From Nitrospirota bacterium (GTDB taxonomy: Bacteria > Nitrospirota > Thermodesulfovibrionia > Thermodesulfovibrionales > UBA6898): a stretch of DNA of 64,000 nucleotides. The notes under the pieces are model-generated. The model was not told the DNA's origin and ran no database searches. It saw only the letters and a list, made by a program, of their open reading frames with translations. The translations under genes and the position numbers were made by a program. Below are positions 35,154 to 44,102 of the stretch, in pieces. Location: positions 1-64,000 of the forward strand of contig JAKAHR010000001.1 of NCBI GenBank assembly GCA_021825365.1, given 5' to 3'. Each line of letters begins with the position of its first letter. Position 1 is the stretch's first letter.

Positions 35154-35613
35154 GAGGTTCCTCACGAAGCTTCTTGACCTCCCTGATCAGGCTGTCAGAC
35201 GACATCTTGCCGAATACTTTGTTGTTGATGATCGCCACCGGTGCAATACTGCAAGCTCCCACACAATTGACCTTCTCCAGGGTGAATTCCCTGTCATCGG
35301 TTGTGTGTTGACCTTCGGCAAGATTCAGTTCCTTGGAGAGTCCGGTAATCAGACGTTCCGACCCCTTAACGTGGCAGGCGGTGCCGCAACAGGTGGTGAT
35401 AATGTTCTTTCCGCGGGGCGCAAGATGGAACTGGGCATAAAAAGTTGCAATTCCGAAGAAGCGGCTGGCAGGGACATCAAGCCGCTTTGCAAACCAGAAG
35501 ACAGAGTCTTCCGGGATATATCCAAATTCGTCCTGAATTTCCTGCAGCAGGGATATGATGTTCCCTTCACTATCGAGAAAGGACTGGTATATCTTTTCTA
35601 GGATTTTTTCCAT
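35143..35613 (-). CDS. NuoE-like [2Fe-2S] subunit of formate dehydrogenase
   Basis: A 156-residue thioredoxin-fold subunit. It shows the N-terminal helical LLQEIQDEFGYIPED segment and the four cluster cysteines in CCGTACHVKG and NCVGACSIAPVA. It pairs with the NuoF-like subunit. The ATG at 35613 is preferred over a TTG at 35622; neither has a clear Shine-Dalgarno. It is the first gene of the formate dehydrogenase operon. Confidence 0.9.
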   Translation of the reverse strand: MEKILEKIYQSFLDSEGNIISLLQEIQDEFGYIPEDSVFWFAKRLDVPASRFFGIATFYAQFHLAPRGKNIITTCCGTACHVKGSERLITGLSKELNLAEGQHTTDDREFTLEKVNCVGACSIAPVAIINNKVFGKMSSDSLIREVKKLREEPHEK

Positions 35614-35646
35614 ACAAATCAATTAATATATCGCTATGGAGTTGAA

Positions 35647-35675
35647 AGTTATCACATAGCCAGAAAGAGTGTCAA
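35647..35675 (-). promoter_or_regulatory. Predicted promoter of the formate dehydrogenase operon
   Basis: On the minus strand a perfect TTGACA (35675-35670) is followed after 16 nt by GATAAC, a 4/6 match to the -10 box. It lies 34 nt upstream of the NuoE-like start. Confidence 0.5.
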
Positions 35676-35780
35676 GGAAAACAAAGTAAAATGTTGATTA
35701 ATAATTTTAATATCGATATTGGCCGGCATAAAATCACGCAAAAACAGCATTTAGCTGGATTTTTTTTATCGGGAGGAACA

Positions 35781-36740
35781 ATGCTTAACAGATGTGCGGG
35801 GTTACTCGTTGCCGTAGTCGCCATCCTTGTGGCGTCATACGCTCATGCTGAGATTCTCCTTGACAGGGTTGTGGCTGTCGTCAACCAGGATGTGATCACC
35901 TGGAGCGAACTGTACAAGAATATGGAAATGGACGCATCACCTCAGCTTAGAGCGGTGAAAGACGACGAGAGGAGAAAGATCTTTAAGGAAAATGAAGCTT
36001 CTTTCCTTGAGTCACTGATCAACCTGAAGCTGCAGATCCAGGAGGCTGCGGCACTGGGGATGAATGTCGGCGATGATGAGGTCAAGGAGGGCATCGACTC
36101 GGTAAAGAAGAAGTATGGCATGTCTGAAGAACAGTTTAAGGACTCTCTGAAAAAGGAGGGATTTACCTATGAGGAATACCGAAAGCGATTCCGCGAACAG
36201 ATCATCGTCGGGAAGGTGGTCAATAATCAGGTGCGGAGTAAGGTCCTTGTGACCGACAGCGATATAAACAAATACATCGCCGATGCCGTCGAGAAGGGTG
36301 AGAACCTCGACGGGTACCGAATAAGCCAGATCTTTTTTAAGAAGCCCCGCAACGAAGAGGCGCGACGAAATCTTGAGGAGAAAGCCGCTGATATCTTCCG
36401 GAGGCTTGGCGCCGGAGAAAACTTTGCAGATCTCGCAAAAAAATTTTCCGAGGATGCCTCTGCTTCGGCTGGCGGGGATATCGGCCTGATCAAGAAGAAC
36501 CTTCTTCTGAAGGAGTTCTCGGAGGCATTATCCGGCATGAAATCCGGGGAGGTGAGCAAGCCTTTCTGGACAGAGCGCGGGCTGCATATAATCAAGCTGA
36601 CCGAAAAAACCGATCCCAAGGACGCGAAGGAACTGCAGGAAGAGGCCCGCAAGGCTCTCACCGAAAAAATGTCGGCTGAGAGATATAATGCCTGGATCAA
36701 GTCCCTTAGAGAAAAGGCTTTCATCGAGATACGGCTTTAG
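35781..36740 (+). CDS. surA: SurA-like periplasmic chaperone/peptidyl-prolyl isomerase
   Basis: A 319-residue exported protein. A signal peptide (about residues 1-25, ending in an AHA-type cleavage site) is followed by the SurA N-terminal chaperone region (ILLDRVVAVVNQDVITWSEL). One parvulin (PpiC) domain lies at about residues 180-275 (ISQIFFKKPRN, GENFADLAKKFSED, GGDIGLIKK). It helps outer-membrane proteins fold. E. coli SurA has two parvulin domains; one is common outside the gammaproteobacteria. GGGAGG selects the ATG at 35781 over longer in-frame starts. Confidence 0.88.
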   Translation: MLNRCAGLLVAVVAILVASYAHAEILLDRVVAVVNQDVITWSELYKNMEMDASPQLRAVKDDERRKIFKENEASFLESLINLKLQIQEAAALGMNVGDDEVKEGIDSVKKKYGMSEEQFKDSLKKEGFTYEEYRKRFREQIIVGKVVNNQVRSKVLVTDSDINKYIADAVEKGENLDGYRISQIFFKKPRNEEARRNLEEKAADIFRRLGAGENFADLAKKFSEDASASAGGDIGLIKKNLLLKEFSEALSGMKSGEVSKPFWTERGLHIIKLTEKTDPKDAKELQEEARKALTEKMSAERYNAWIKSLREKAFIEIRL

Positions 36741-36761
36741 AGCCGAAACACCGGGAGGCTC

Positions 36762-37415
36762 ATGACCATGTTAACGATTAGTGTCCTTGCATCAGGCCGG
36801 GGCTCCAACTTTCAGTCGATTATAGATGCCGTCAAGAATGGCCGGCTGCAGGCGACGATATCACTGCTCATCACAGATAATCCTGATGCCTTTGCTATTC
36901 AGCGTGCCCACGATGGCGGGATTGAACATCTGGTTATGCAGCCAAAAATATTTCGTTCGAGAGACGAATACTATCAGGCTGTCGCCAATGAACTGCACAG
37001 ACGCGGCACCGACCTGGTTGTCCTTGCGGGGTTTATGAGAATAATCGGGAAGCCGCTCGTGGAAGCCTTTCCCAACAAGATTATGAATATCCATCCGGCC
37101 CTCCTTCCGGCATTTCCGGGGCTGCACGGCCAGAAGCAGGCTTTAGATTATGGCGTGAAGATATCAGGCTGCACCGTCCATTTCGTGGATGAAGGAATGG
37201 ATACCGGCCCGATTATCATCCAGGCCGCAGTGCCGGTGCGGGACGAAGACTCCGAAGAAACGCTCTCGAACCGGATTCTCCAATTCGAACATAAAATCTA
37301 TCCGGAAGCGATACGGCTCTTTAGCGAGGGACGACTTGAAGTTGTCGGCCGAAGGGTCAGGGTAAAGGGTTCTCCCCCGGATGATCGGGGGTTGACGAGT
37401 CCCTCTCTGGGCTAG
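36762..37415 (+). CDS. purN: Phosphoribosylglycinamide formyltransferase 1
   Basis: A 217-residue PurN, the third step of purine synthesis, transferring formyl from 10-formyl-THF to GAR. The opening ISVLASGRGSNFQSII binds the nucleotide. The catalytic trio is in place: Asn and His in NIHPALLPAFPG and Asp in VDEGMDTGPII. GGGAGG precedes two possible ATGs (36762 and 36768); the second has better spacing. The 3' end overlaps the convergent DUF4416 gene by 59 nt. It uses the product of fhs, which lies 7 kb away. Confidence 0.93.
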   Translation: MTMLTISVLASGRGSNFQSIIDAVKNGRLQATISLLITDNPDAFAIQRAHDGGIEHLVMQPKIFRSRDEYYQAVANELHRRGTDLVVLAGFMRIIGKPLVEAFPNKIMNIHPALLPAFPGLHGQKQALDYGVKISGCTVHFVDEGMDTGPIIIQAAVPVRDEDSEETLSNRILQFEHKIYPEAIRLFSEGRLEVVGRRVRVKGSPPDDRGLTSPSLG

Positions 37416-37950
37416 ATCTCTCCTCCCGCGCCTTCAGGATCTTTTTTAGCCGGCTACGTGCGCTGTTAAACATCTGAATGCAGCTAATGTCCCGGTAATC
37501 GCGGTATGTATACGGCAACGATTGAAAACAGGCGTTCTCACAAAACAACTCCAGCTCGGCATATACTCCGCTGCCGAGACAGATTCGATGAGAATAATTC
37601 TTCCACGAGGCAAGCACTACCTTGGCGAGGGTGATATATCCGGGGTCAAGGTTTATCCGTCTCTTCCCCTCGCAGGACAGCCGGCCTTCTATGCTGCTGA
37701 CAGCGTGCTTTGCCCGCACCAGGCCCGCGGGATCCACCACATCTGAAAAAAAGACAAAGCGTCTCATCAGCGGGGAGCCCAATTCCTTCTGGTAATAGTC
37801 GCTCACATCCCACGGGTAGGCACTGCTGAGAAAGAGAACTGGTCCAAAAACGACCTTCAGGTCGTCGAGGGCAACATCGAAGATCATCTCGTCGGAAAAA
37901 AGAGATCCTACGAAAAAGAGGGCGTCTTCAGGGCGTCTGGCAACACCCAT
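37357..37950 (-). CDS. DUF4416 family protein
   Basis: A 197-residue soluble protein. Features that fit DUF4416 are the ALFFVGSLFSDE opening, the FGPVLFLSSAYPW strand, the RINLDPGYITLAKVVLAS segment and the FPYTYRDYRD-like region (here SLPYTYRDYRD). The function of the family is unknown; members are common in Nitrospirota, Desulfobacterota and related anaerobes. It overlaps tlpA by 1 nt and the 3' end of purN by 59 nt on the opposite strand. Confidence 0.8.
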   Translation of the reverse strand: MGVARRPEDALFFVGSLFSDEMIFDVALDDLKVVFGPVLFLSSAYPWDVSDYYQKELGSPLMRRFVFFSDVVDPAGLVRAKHAVSSIEGRLSCEGKRRINLDPGYITLAKVVLASWKNYSHRICLGSGVYAELELFCENACFQSLPYTYRDYRDISCIQMFNSARSRLKKILKAREERSSPERDSSTPDHPGENPLP

Positions 37951-38477
37951 TATTCCTTGAGCAGGGCGGTGATAAGCGATTTGGCCTCAGGAGAATTCCA
38001 GTCCGCGCCTCCGATAACCCGCTGTTTAAGAATACCCTTCTTGTCTATAAGGTACGTCTCCGGAACTCCCGTGACGCCAAAGTCGCGCGCAGCAATCGAA
38101 TCCTTGTCATCGAACACGGGAAAGGAAAAACCAAGGGCCTTTAGGTAGGCTAGGGCGTCGGAGGGGCTGTCTTTGTAGAGCAGGGTAACCATTACGAAGG
38201 AGTCATTCTGCATCATTTCTTTATAAAGGGCGTCTAGGGAGGGCATCTCGTCCTTGCACGGCTGGCACCAGGAAGCCCAGAAATTGACAAGCACCACCTT
38301 GTCCCGAAGGTCAGCCGGTGTAAGCAGCCTTCCGTTTCGGGAATCGACAGCAGAAAAGGCGGGCGCAGGCAGGCCGACCGCAACTTCTTTCGGGGAAGTC
38401 CCGTGTCGGCTGCTCACGACGATCAGTGCCGCTCCGCCGAGCAGGAGGGCCAGGAGGATTATGGTCCTGCTCTTCAC
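37950..38477 (-). CDS. TlpA/ResA-like membrane-anchored thioredoxin
   Basis: A 175-residue extracytoplasmic thiol-disulfide oxidoreductase. A signal-anchor helix (residues 5-22) is followed by a TlpA-type thioredoxin domain with the active site WASWCQPCKDEMPSL and the cis-proline region VTGVPETYLIDKKG. Such proteins reduce apocytochrome c or other periplasmic cysteines. It is 4 nt downstream of clpC. The cytochrome c near 17 kb is one possible client. Confidence 0.9.
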   Translation of the reverse strand: MKSRTIILLALLLGGAALIVVSSRHGTSPKEVAVGLPAPAFSAVDSRNGRLLTPADLRDKVVLVNFWASWCQPCKDEMPSLDALYKEMMQNDSFVMVTLLYKDSPSDALAYLKALGFSFPVFDDKDSIAARDFGVTGVPETYLIDKKGILKQRVIGGADWNSPEAKSLITALLKE

Positions 38478-38481
38478 CGGG

Positions 38482-40923
38482 TCAGTTGACCCCGGAAAGA
38501 ATGGAAACCTCGTCCGCTGCTACGAAAACGGGTGTGTCGGCCTCCAGAATGACCCTCACCTTATTCGACCCCTTAAATCTGCCTTTCAGAAGTTCTTCGG
38601 AAAGCGGGTCCTCGATCACTTTCTGGATGGCACGTCGCATGGGCCTGGCGCCGTACGCGGGTTTGTAATAATGGTCGAGAATCCAATCCTTGACTTCCTG
38701 TGACACCTCGACGATCAGCTCCTGATCGATAAGCTGCCGGTTGGTCTCCTCGATGAGGAGGTCAATAATAGAAATCAGATGCTTCTTATCGAGTGGATGG
38801 AAGACGACAATCTCGTCAACGCGATTAAGAAACTCAGGGTTAAAGGCCTTGCGCAGCTCCGCAAGGACATTGTCTTTTATGTTGTCGTAGATCTCTCCCT
38901 TTTCGTGGCGCTGGAATCCCAGAGGAGTTGCCTTTTCAATTATCCTGGCCCCGATATTGGAGGTCATGATAATCACCGTATTACGGAAATCCACCCTCCG
39001 GCCGAAACTGTCCGTAAGAACGCCTTCATCAAGGACCTGGAGAAGGATGTTAAAGACATCCGGATGGGCCTTTTCAATCTCATCGAAGAGTATGACTGAG
39101 TACGGTTTCTTGCGAACCTTTTCCGTAAGCTGGCCGCCTTCCTCATATCCCACATATCCCGGAGGCGCCCCGGTGAGTTTCGAGACATTGAAACGCTCCA
39201 TGTACTCGGACATATCTATCTTGATAAGGGAGTTTTCATCATTGAACAGGAAGCTTGCCAAGGCCTTGGCAAGTTCGGTCTTGCCGACGCCCGTGGGGCC
39301 AAGGAAGAAGAAAGAACCGATTGGCTTCTTGCTGCTCTTGAGACCAGCCCTCGATCTCCTCAGCGCCTTTGACACCGCCTTAACCGCCTCGTCCTGGGCA
39401 ATGATGCGGAGGTGCAGTTCCTCTTCCATGCGCAGGAGCTTCTCGGATTCCTTCTCTTCGATCTTGGCGATCGGAATCCCTGTCATCTTGGCCACCGTGT
39501 ACGCAACGTCTTCTTCAAGGATCACCGGGATCTCCTTGTTCAGGTCATCTCTCCACTTCTTCTGCGTCTCTTCCAATACCCTCTTCATCTTCTCCTCTTC
39601 GGAACGCAGGGAGGATGCCTTGTCGAGGTCGTGGAGCTTTACGTACAGATTCTTCTCTTTCGAAAGCCTGCTGATCTTGTACTCCAGTTCTTTGAGCTCC
39701 TGGGGAGGAGTAAAGCGTTTCAGCTTGATTCGCGACCCCGTCTCGTCGATAACGTCGATCGCCTTATCCGGCAGAAAACGGTCGGGGATATACCGGTCGG
39801 ATAACCGCGCCGAGGCATTGACCGCCTCAGAACTGATCTTGACCCGATGATGCGCCTCGTACCGCGAGCGGAGACCTGAAAGAATAGCGATGGTGCTGTC
39901 GATGTCCGGCGGCTGTATGTAGATCGGCTGGAACCTTCTCTCCAGGGCGCGATCCTTTTCAATGTATTTCCGATATTCGTCAGGGGTCGTAGCACCGATG
40001 CACTGGATCTCGCCCCGGGAGAGGGCGGGCTTCAGCATACTGGAAGCGTCGATGGATCCTTCCGCAGCTCCCGCTCCGATAAGGGTATGGAGTTCGTCGA
40101 TGAACAAAATTATGTTGTCGATCTGGACGATCTCCTTCATCACGATCTTCAGCCGTTCTTCAAACTGCCCTCGATACTTGGTGCCGGCGATGAGAGCGCC
40201 GAGGTCAAGCGAGATGATCCGCTTACCCATGAGATTTTCAGGCACGTCTCCGGCAATGATCTGCTGACAGAGTCCTTCAACGATGGCGGTCTTTCCGACG
40301 CCGGGCTCACCAATGATCACCGGATTGTTCTTCATCCTCCTGCCGAGCACCTGCAATACCCGCTCTATCTCATCCTCTCTGCCGATGACCGGATCGAGAC
40401 GGTTCTCCTTGGCCATCTGCGTCAGGTCCCTGCCGAATTCGTCGAGGGCAGGGGTCGCGCTCCTCTTCTCCCGCGTATGCGTGTAGGATTTCATGGAAAG
40501 ATTGATGGTCAGTTGGCGGGCGCCCAGGAGGTTGGCGCCGAGGTTGCGAAGAATCTTGCCGGCGATGCCTTCATCCTCCCTGACCAGGCCGAGAAGGAGA
40601 TGCTCGCTCCCGATATAGTTATGCCCGAGAAGCCGGGCCTCTTCAACCGCCAGTTCAAGGACCTTCTTGGCCCGCGGCGTAAAAGGGATATCCCCAAAAG
40701 TCAGAAGGTTCATGCCCGCGGGGAGATTCCTCTCGATCTCCATCCTGAGTTCCTCGACGGTCAGCCCCATCTTCTTCAGAATGGCAACAGGCAAGCCGTC
40801 ATCTTCCCTCAGGATAGCCAGCAAGAGATGCTCTGTCCCGAGGTAGTCGTTTTGTCTTTTTTCCGCCTCTTCCTTGGCGAAAATGATTACTTTTCTGCCC
40901 CGTTCAGTAAATTTCTCAAACAT
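38482..40923 (-). CDS. clpC: ClpC-type AAA+ protease ATPase
   Basis: An 813-residue Clp/Hsp100 unfoldase. Two Clp_N repeats ([16 protein letters not shown] and [17 protein letters not shown]) come first, then AAA1 with Walker A GEPGVGKT near residue 210. A short UVR/M-like middle helix separates it from AAA2 with [14 protein letters not shown] and the Clp C-terminal domain. The M-region is short, so it is ClpC rather than ClpB, and it should feed substrates to ClpP. AAGGAG lies 6 nt before the ATG at 40923. The upstream region did not contain a recognisable CIRCE element. Confidence 0.93.
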   Translation of the reverse strand: MFEKFTERGRKVIIFAKEEAEKRQNDYLGTEHLLLAILREDDGLPVAILKKMGLTVEELRMEIERNLPAGMNLLTFGDIPFTPRAKKVLELAVEEARLLGHNYIGSEHLLLGLVREDEGIAGKILRNLGANLLGARQLTINLSMKSYTHTREKRSATPALDEFGRDLTQMAKENRLDPVIGREDEIERVLQVLGRRMKNNPVIIGEPGVGKTAIVEGLCQQIIAGDVPENLMGKRIISLDLGALIAGTKYRGQFEERLKIVMKEIVQIDNIILFIDELHTLIGAGAAEGSIDASSMLKPALSRGEIQCIGATTPDEYRKYIEKDRALERRFQPIYIQPPDIDSTIAILSGLRSRYEAHHRVKISSEAVNASARLSDRYIPDRFLPDKAIDVIDETGSRIKLKRFTPPQELKELEYKISRLSKEKNLYVKLHDLDKASSLRSEEEKMKRVLEETQKKWRDDLNKEIPVILEEDVAYTVAKMTGIPIAKIEEKESEKLLRMEEELHLRIIAQDEAVKAVSKALRRSRAGLKSSKKPIGSFFFLGPTGVGKTELAKALASFLFNDENSLIKIDMSEYMERFNVSKLTGAPPGYVGYEEGGQLTEKVRKKPYSVILFDEIEKAHPDVFNILLQVLDEGVLTDSFGRRVDFRNTVIIMTSNIGARIIEKATPLGFQRHEKGEIYDNIKDNVLAELRKAFNPEFLNRVDEIVVFHPLDKKHLISIIDLLIEETNRQLIDQELIVEVSQEVKDWILDHYYKPAYGARPMRRAIQKVIEDPLSEELLKGRFKGSNKVRVILEADTPVFVAADEVSILSGVN

Positions 40924-40961
40924 CGTCAACTCCTTTTGAGAACCTTAAAGTTCCTACTAAA

Positions 40962-40991
40962 ATAATACTTTCTTTCCGGGGCCAAAGTCAA
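40962..40991 (-). promoter_or_regulatory. Predicted promoter of clpC
   Basis: On the minus strand TTGACT (40991-40986) and TATTAT (40967-40962) are 18 nt apart, about 38 nt before the ATG. Confidence 0.5.
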
Positions 40992-41033
40992 TGACGAGGG
41001 GGACTTACAGCACGCAAGGCCGCGCCAGACAAT

Positions 41034-41063
41034 AAAAAAAGCGCCGACCCCCTGGGCCGGCGC
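41034..41063 (-). terminator. Rho-independent terminator after the NDK-like gene
   Basis: On the minus strand a GC-rich stem (GCGCCGGCCC pairing with GGGTCGGCGC, one G-U pair) at 41063-41041 is followed by seven T (41040-41034). It lies 70 nt past the NDK stop. Confidence 0.85.
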
Positions 41064-41132
41064 CGGCTTTCTTGGATCAGTGAGATATCCCTCTGCTATT
41101 GCAAACTACAACAGGGAAGGGCGGACAGCTGA

Positions 41133-41873
41133 TTATCCTTCCCTGTCAGCATTGATGAGATACTTGGCGGCTACGGAGGCGAGGGAGAAAGGAGCCGAAC
41201 CGCCCTGCTTCAGCTGGCGGAGCGTATCCATGTCGCTCTTCCACGCGAGGTGGCCGGGAGCCAAGAGGCAAACCGTCCCCGGTTCATGCTTAAGGAAGAG
41301 CTTGTTGTCCCTGTAATAATAGAAGTCTTCGTTTACCTCAGTAGGATAAATTCGCATGAAGGGCGGGATGTCGCAGGGGTGGAACCAGAGCTTGATTTCT
41401 CTCGCTGCGTCTTCGATCGTGGCGGAAGCATGAATCAGGTTGTCCATGCGCTCACCCACCACATTGCCTGCCGCGTCCTTCAGGGGGACCAGGGTGCCTA
41501 GGGCGCGGATGGTGCCCGGTTTCTGTTCCCGGGCGACATGGGGATTGGTCGGACCGCAGATATCACGTATCTTTTGTGTCGCCCCGGGTCCCTGATAGAC
41601 GAGGGCAATGACCCTTCTCTTCCAAGGCGCCTCAGCATAGTGAAGCTGCCCCATAATATAATCCAGCAACGAATCATAAAAAATCTTTCCCCTGTGTTCA
41701 GCATAATGCTCTTCAGCAAGCATTCTGCTTACATATACGATCTTTGCGCCGGCGAACCGCAATCCCGTGTGAAATTCGGATAACTGGGAAAGCACGTACC
41801 CGGTCAGCGAGTTCTTTAACGCATCCGGTTTTATCAGTACGAGCGTCTGCTCGTAGTTTTCTCTCGACTCCAT
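41133..41873 (-). CDS. Long nucleoside-diphosphate-kinase-like protein
   Basis: A 246-residue protein whose first 165 residues match the NDK fold. LVLIKPDALK holds the conserved Lys, the GPTNPHVAREQKPGTIRA segment matches the nucleotide-binding loop, and the phosphohistidine is His148 in DNLIHASATIEDA. Ordinary NDK has about 140 residues. Here an insert of about 20 residues sits before the active His, and an extra C-terminal region of about 75 residues follows, rich in aromatic residues (FYYYRDNKLFLKHEPGT). It may be a kinase with an altered substrate or a regulatory protein. It lies 18 nt downstream of mdh. Confidence 0.78.
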   Translation of the reverse strand: MESRENYEQTLVLIKPDALKNSLTGYVLSQLSEFHTGLRFAGAKIVYVSRMLAEEHYAEHRGKIFYDSLLDYIMGQLHYAEAPWKRRVIALVYQGPGATQKIRDICGPTNPHVAREQKPGTIRALGTLVPLKDAAGNVVGERMDNLIHASATIEDAAREIKLWFHPCDIPPFMRIYPTEVNEDFYYYRDNKLFLKHEPGTVCLLAPGHLAWKSDMDTLRQLKQGGSAPFSLASVAAKYLINADREG

Positions 41874-41890
41874 GGTTCCTCCTGTTAATA

Positions 41891-42817
41891 TTATCGTTGG
41901 ATTGTGTCAAGCATCGCCCTGACAGCCTCGACCGAGGATGCAAAGGCAGTCGTCTCGGCTGGTGTCAGGGGCAGTTCGATGATCTTCTCTGCCCCGCCTC
42001 TGCCGAGCAGCACCGGGACGCCGACAAACACGCCCTGGTTGCCGTATTCACCGGTCAGGTAGGCTGCGCACGGGAGAATGCGTTTCTCATCAAGCAGAAT
42101 AGCCCTCACCATCTGGACCGTTGATGCTGCGGGAGCGTAATAGGCGCTTCCGGACTTAAGAAGGGAAACGATCTCTGCACCACCATTTCTTGTCCTCTCG
42201 ATCAGGGTTGTTGTGCGATTTTGGGTGAGGAGCCTGGCCAGGGGTATGCCGTTGACTGTTGTAAAACTCGGGAGGGGCACCATGAGGTCTCCGTGACCTC
42301 CCAGGACCATGCCATCCACATCAGCAGGAGAAACTCCCAGTTCCATGGAAATAAACGTCCTGAAACGGGCCGAGTCCAAAACCCCTCCCATGCCCAGCAC
42401 GCGCCGGTAATCAAACCCGCACACCTCCCACGCAATGAGAGTCATCACATCCATGGGGTTTGTCACTACAATATAAATGCCTTCAGGAGACAGGCTGGCG
42501 GTGCCGGTGACAACCTCCCGAATCACCTGGGCATTGGCATGAAGCAGGTCGTCACGACTCATCCCCGGTTTTCTGGGAAATCCTGCGGTAATGACGATGA
42601 TGTCGGAACCGGCTGTCAGATCGTAACTGTTCGTTCCCTGACAGGAAACCGATAGACCGGACAGCGGGGTCGCTTGCATAATATCAAGGGCCTTGCCCTG
42701 CGGAATGCCCTCTGCTATATCGAACAGTACGACATCGGCTATGCCCGTTTGCGAAAGCATGAGGGCCGTCGTCGCGCCTACATTCCCTGCGCCAATAACC
42801 GTAACTTTAGACTTCAT
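41891..42817 (-). CDS. mdh: Malate dehydrogenase (LDH-like, NAD-dependent)
   Basis: A 308-residue 2-hydroxyacid dehydrogenase. It shows the Rossmann motif VTVIGAGNVGATTA, the mobile-loop Arg residues in GFPRKPGMSRDDLL, the VVTNPMDVMT strand and the catalytic His in the MVLGGHGDLMVPL motif. The GFPRKPGM loop (double Arg) marks malate rather than lactate as substrate. The ATG at 42817 was chosen because the upstream ATG at 42829 lies within the -10 box. There is no Shine-Dalgarno, and the leader would be about 3 nt. Confidence 0.92.
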   Translation of the reverse strand: MKSKVTVIGAGNVGATTALMLSQTGIADVVLFDIAEGIPQGKALDIMQATPLSGLSVSCQGTNSYDLTAGSDIIVITAGFPRKPGMSRDDLLHANAQVIREVVTGTASLSPEGIYIVVTNPMDVMTLIAWEVCGFDYRRVLGMGGVLDSARFRTFISMELGVSPADVDGMVLGGHGDLMVPLPSFTTVNGIPLARLLTQNRTTTLIERTRNGGAEIVSLLKSGSAYYAPAASTVQMVRAILLDEKRILPCAAYLTGEYGNQGVFVGVPVLLGRGGAEKIIELPLTPAETTAFASSVEAVRAMLDTIQR

Positions 42818-42827
42818 AAGAGCAATC

Positions 42828-42857
42828 ATTATAAATGGATATGCCGGTCAATGGCAA
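42828..42857 (-). promoter_or_regulatory. Predicted promoter of mdh
   Basis: On the minus strand TTGCCA (42857-42852) and a perfect TATAAT (42833-42828) are 18 nt apart. The -10 ends 10 nt before the ATG at 42817. Confidence 0.6.
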
Positions 42858-42886
42858 GCATCAGACGTGTCAGACAGGATATCCCT

Positions 42887-42922
42887 ACAGGAATCGAAAA
42901 ATCTTGACAGGAATCGAAAAAT
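42887..42922. repeat. 16-bp perfect direct repeat in the mdh-ino1 intergenic region
   Basis: ACAGGAATCGAAAAAT occurs at 42887-42902 and 42907-42922, a 20-nt period of about two helical turns. The second copy overlaps the -35 box of the ino1 promoter. A shorter ACAGGAT lies at 42874-42880. The arrangement suits a regulator binding two sites on one DNA face. Confidence 0.7.
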
Positions 42923-42931
42923 TGATATATA
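42904..42931 (+). promoter_or_regulatory. Predicted promoter of the inositol-phosphate synthase gene
   Basis: TTGACA at 42904-42909 and TATATA at 42926-42931 are 16 nt apart. A second, extended -10-like TGcTATACT lies at 42937-42945. Confidence 0.55.
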
Positions 42932-42986
42932 AATTTTGCTATACTATCCCGCTGACCGTAATCGCCAAGAGGAAGGACACGACAGA

Positions 42987-44090
42987 ATGAGACAGATACG
43001 CATCGCAATCGCCGGCGTCGGAAACTGCGCCAGTTCACTGGTCCAGGGAATCGAGTTTTATAAGCGGTCCGCCCGGAATAACAACAATAGCATCCCGGGG
43101 CTGATGCACTACAATCTCGGGGGATACAGACCGGGAGACATCACGGTCGTCGCGGCTTTCGATATCGACAAACGGAAGGTTGGTAAGACTCTCACTGAGG
43201 CTATAGCAAGCAAGCCGAACTGCACCAAGATTTTTTACGAGATACCGCGTCGACTTCCCGTCACCGTCCAGATGGGAGCTCCCCTTGACGGCTTCTCGGA
43301 GCACCTCAACGGGTACCCGGCGGATAGACGGTTCATGGTCGCAGACAGGAAACCGGCTGACGTGGTCAAGACACTGAAACGGACGAAGGCGGACATCCTC
43401 CTGAACTATCTTCCGGTCGGCTCGGACAGGGCGACGGCACACTATGCAGAAGCCTGCCTGGAGAGCGGCGTAAGTCTTGTCAACTGCGTGCCGGTCTTCA
43501 TTGTATCCAATAGAGCTTGGGCAAAGCGTTTCCAGGACAGAGGTATCCCGGCAATCGGTGATGACGTGAAGAGCCAGATCGGCGCTACCATCATTCACCG
43601 CTGCCTGACAAAGCTGTTTGAAGACCGGGGCGTCAAGATAGAGACCACGTACCAGCTGAATGTCGGAGGCAATACGGATTTCCTGAACATGCTGAACCGC
43701 TCCCGGCTGAAATCAAAAAAGATATCGAAGACCGAGGCGGTGCAGTCTCAGCTCCATATACCGCTCGATTACGACAATATTCATATCGGCCCGTCGGATT
43801 ATATCCCCTGGCTCAATGATAATAAGGTCTGCTTCCTCCGGATAGAAGGGAAGGGCTTCGGTAATGTCCCTTTACACCTGGAGATGCGCCTGTCCGTTGA
43901 GGACTCGCCCAACAGCGCGGGCGTCGTCATCGATGCCATCCGTTGCTGTAAAATAGCGCGTGACAGAAAGATAGGCGGAGCGCTTATCTCTCCTTCAGCC
44001 TATTTCATGAAACATCCGCTCCAGCAATATTCTGATGACGAGGCGCGGGAAATGGTTGAAGAGTTTATCAAAGCATCGAGGGAGCGTTAA
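42987..44090 (+). CDS. ino1: Myo-inositol-1-phosphate synthase
   Basis: A 367-residue NAD-dependent isomerase that makes inositol 3-phosphate from glucose 6-phosphate. The Rossmann motif AIAGVGNCASSLVQGI opens the protein. Conserved catalytic-region segments are LNYLPVGSD, NCVPVFIVS, GDDVKSQIGATI, the NVGGNTDFLNM loop and ISPSAYFMKHP. The length fits the archaeal/actinobacterial short form. The ATG at 42987 is preferred because the upstream in-frame codons lie in the promoter. A phosphatidylinositol-phosphate-synthase-like gene follows at 12 nt, indicating inositol-lipid synthesis. Confidence 0.92.
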   Translation: MRQIRIAIAGVGNCASSLVQGIEFYKRSARNNNNSIPGLMHYNLGGYRPGDITVVAAFDIDKRKVGKTLTEAIASKPNCTKIFYEIPRRLPVTVQMGAPLDGFSEHLNGYPADRRFMVADRKPADVVKTLKRTKADILLNYLPVGSDRATAHYAEACLESGVSLVNCVPVFIVSNRAWAKRFQDRGIPAIGDDVKSQIGATIIHRCLTKLFEDRGVKIETTYQLNVGGNTDFLNMLNRSRLKSKKISKTEAVQSQLHIPLDYDNIHIGPSDYIPWLNDNKVCFLRIEGKGFGNVPLHLEMRLSVEDSPNSAGVVIDAIRCCKIARDRKIGGALISPSAYFMKHPLQQYSDDEAREMVEEFIKASRER

Positions 44091-44102
44091 CCTCTCTCCG
44101 CC

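Noticed and set aside
35750-35772. CAGC-ATTTA-GCTG followed by eight T ahead of surA as an attenuator
   Set aside because: The stem is only 4 bp and too weak to call.
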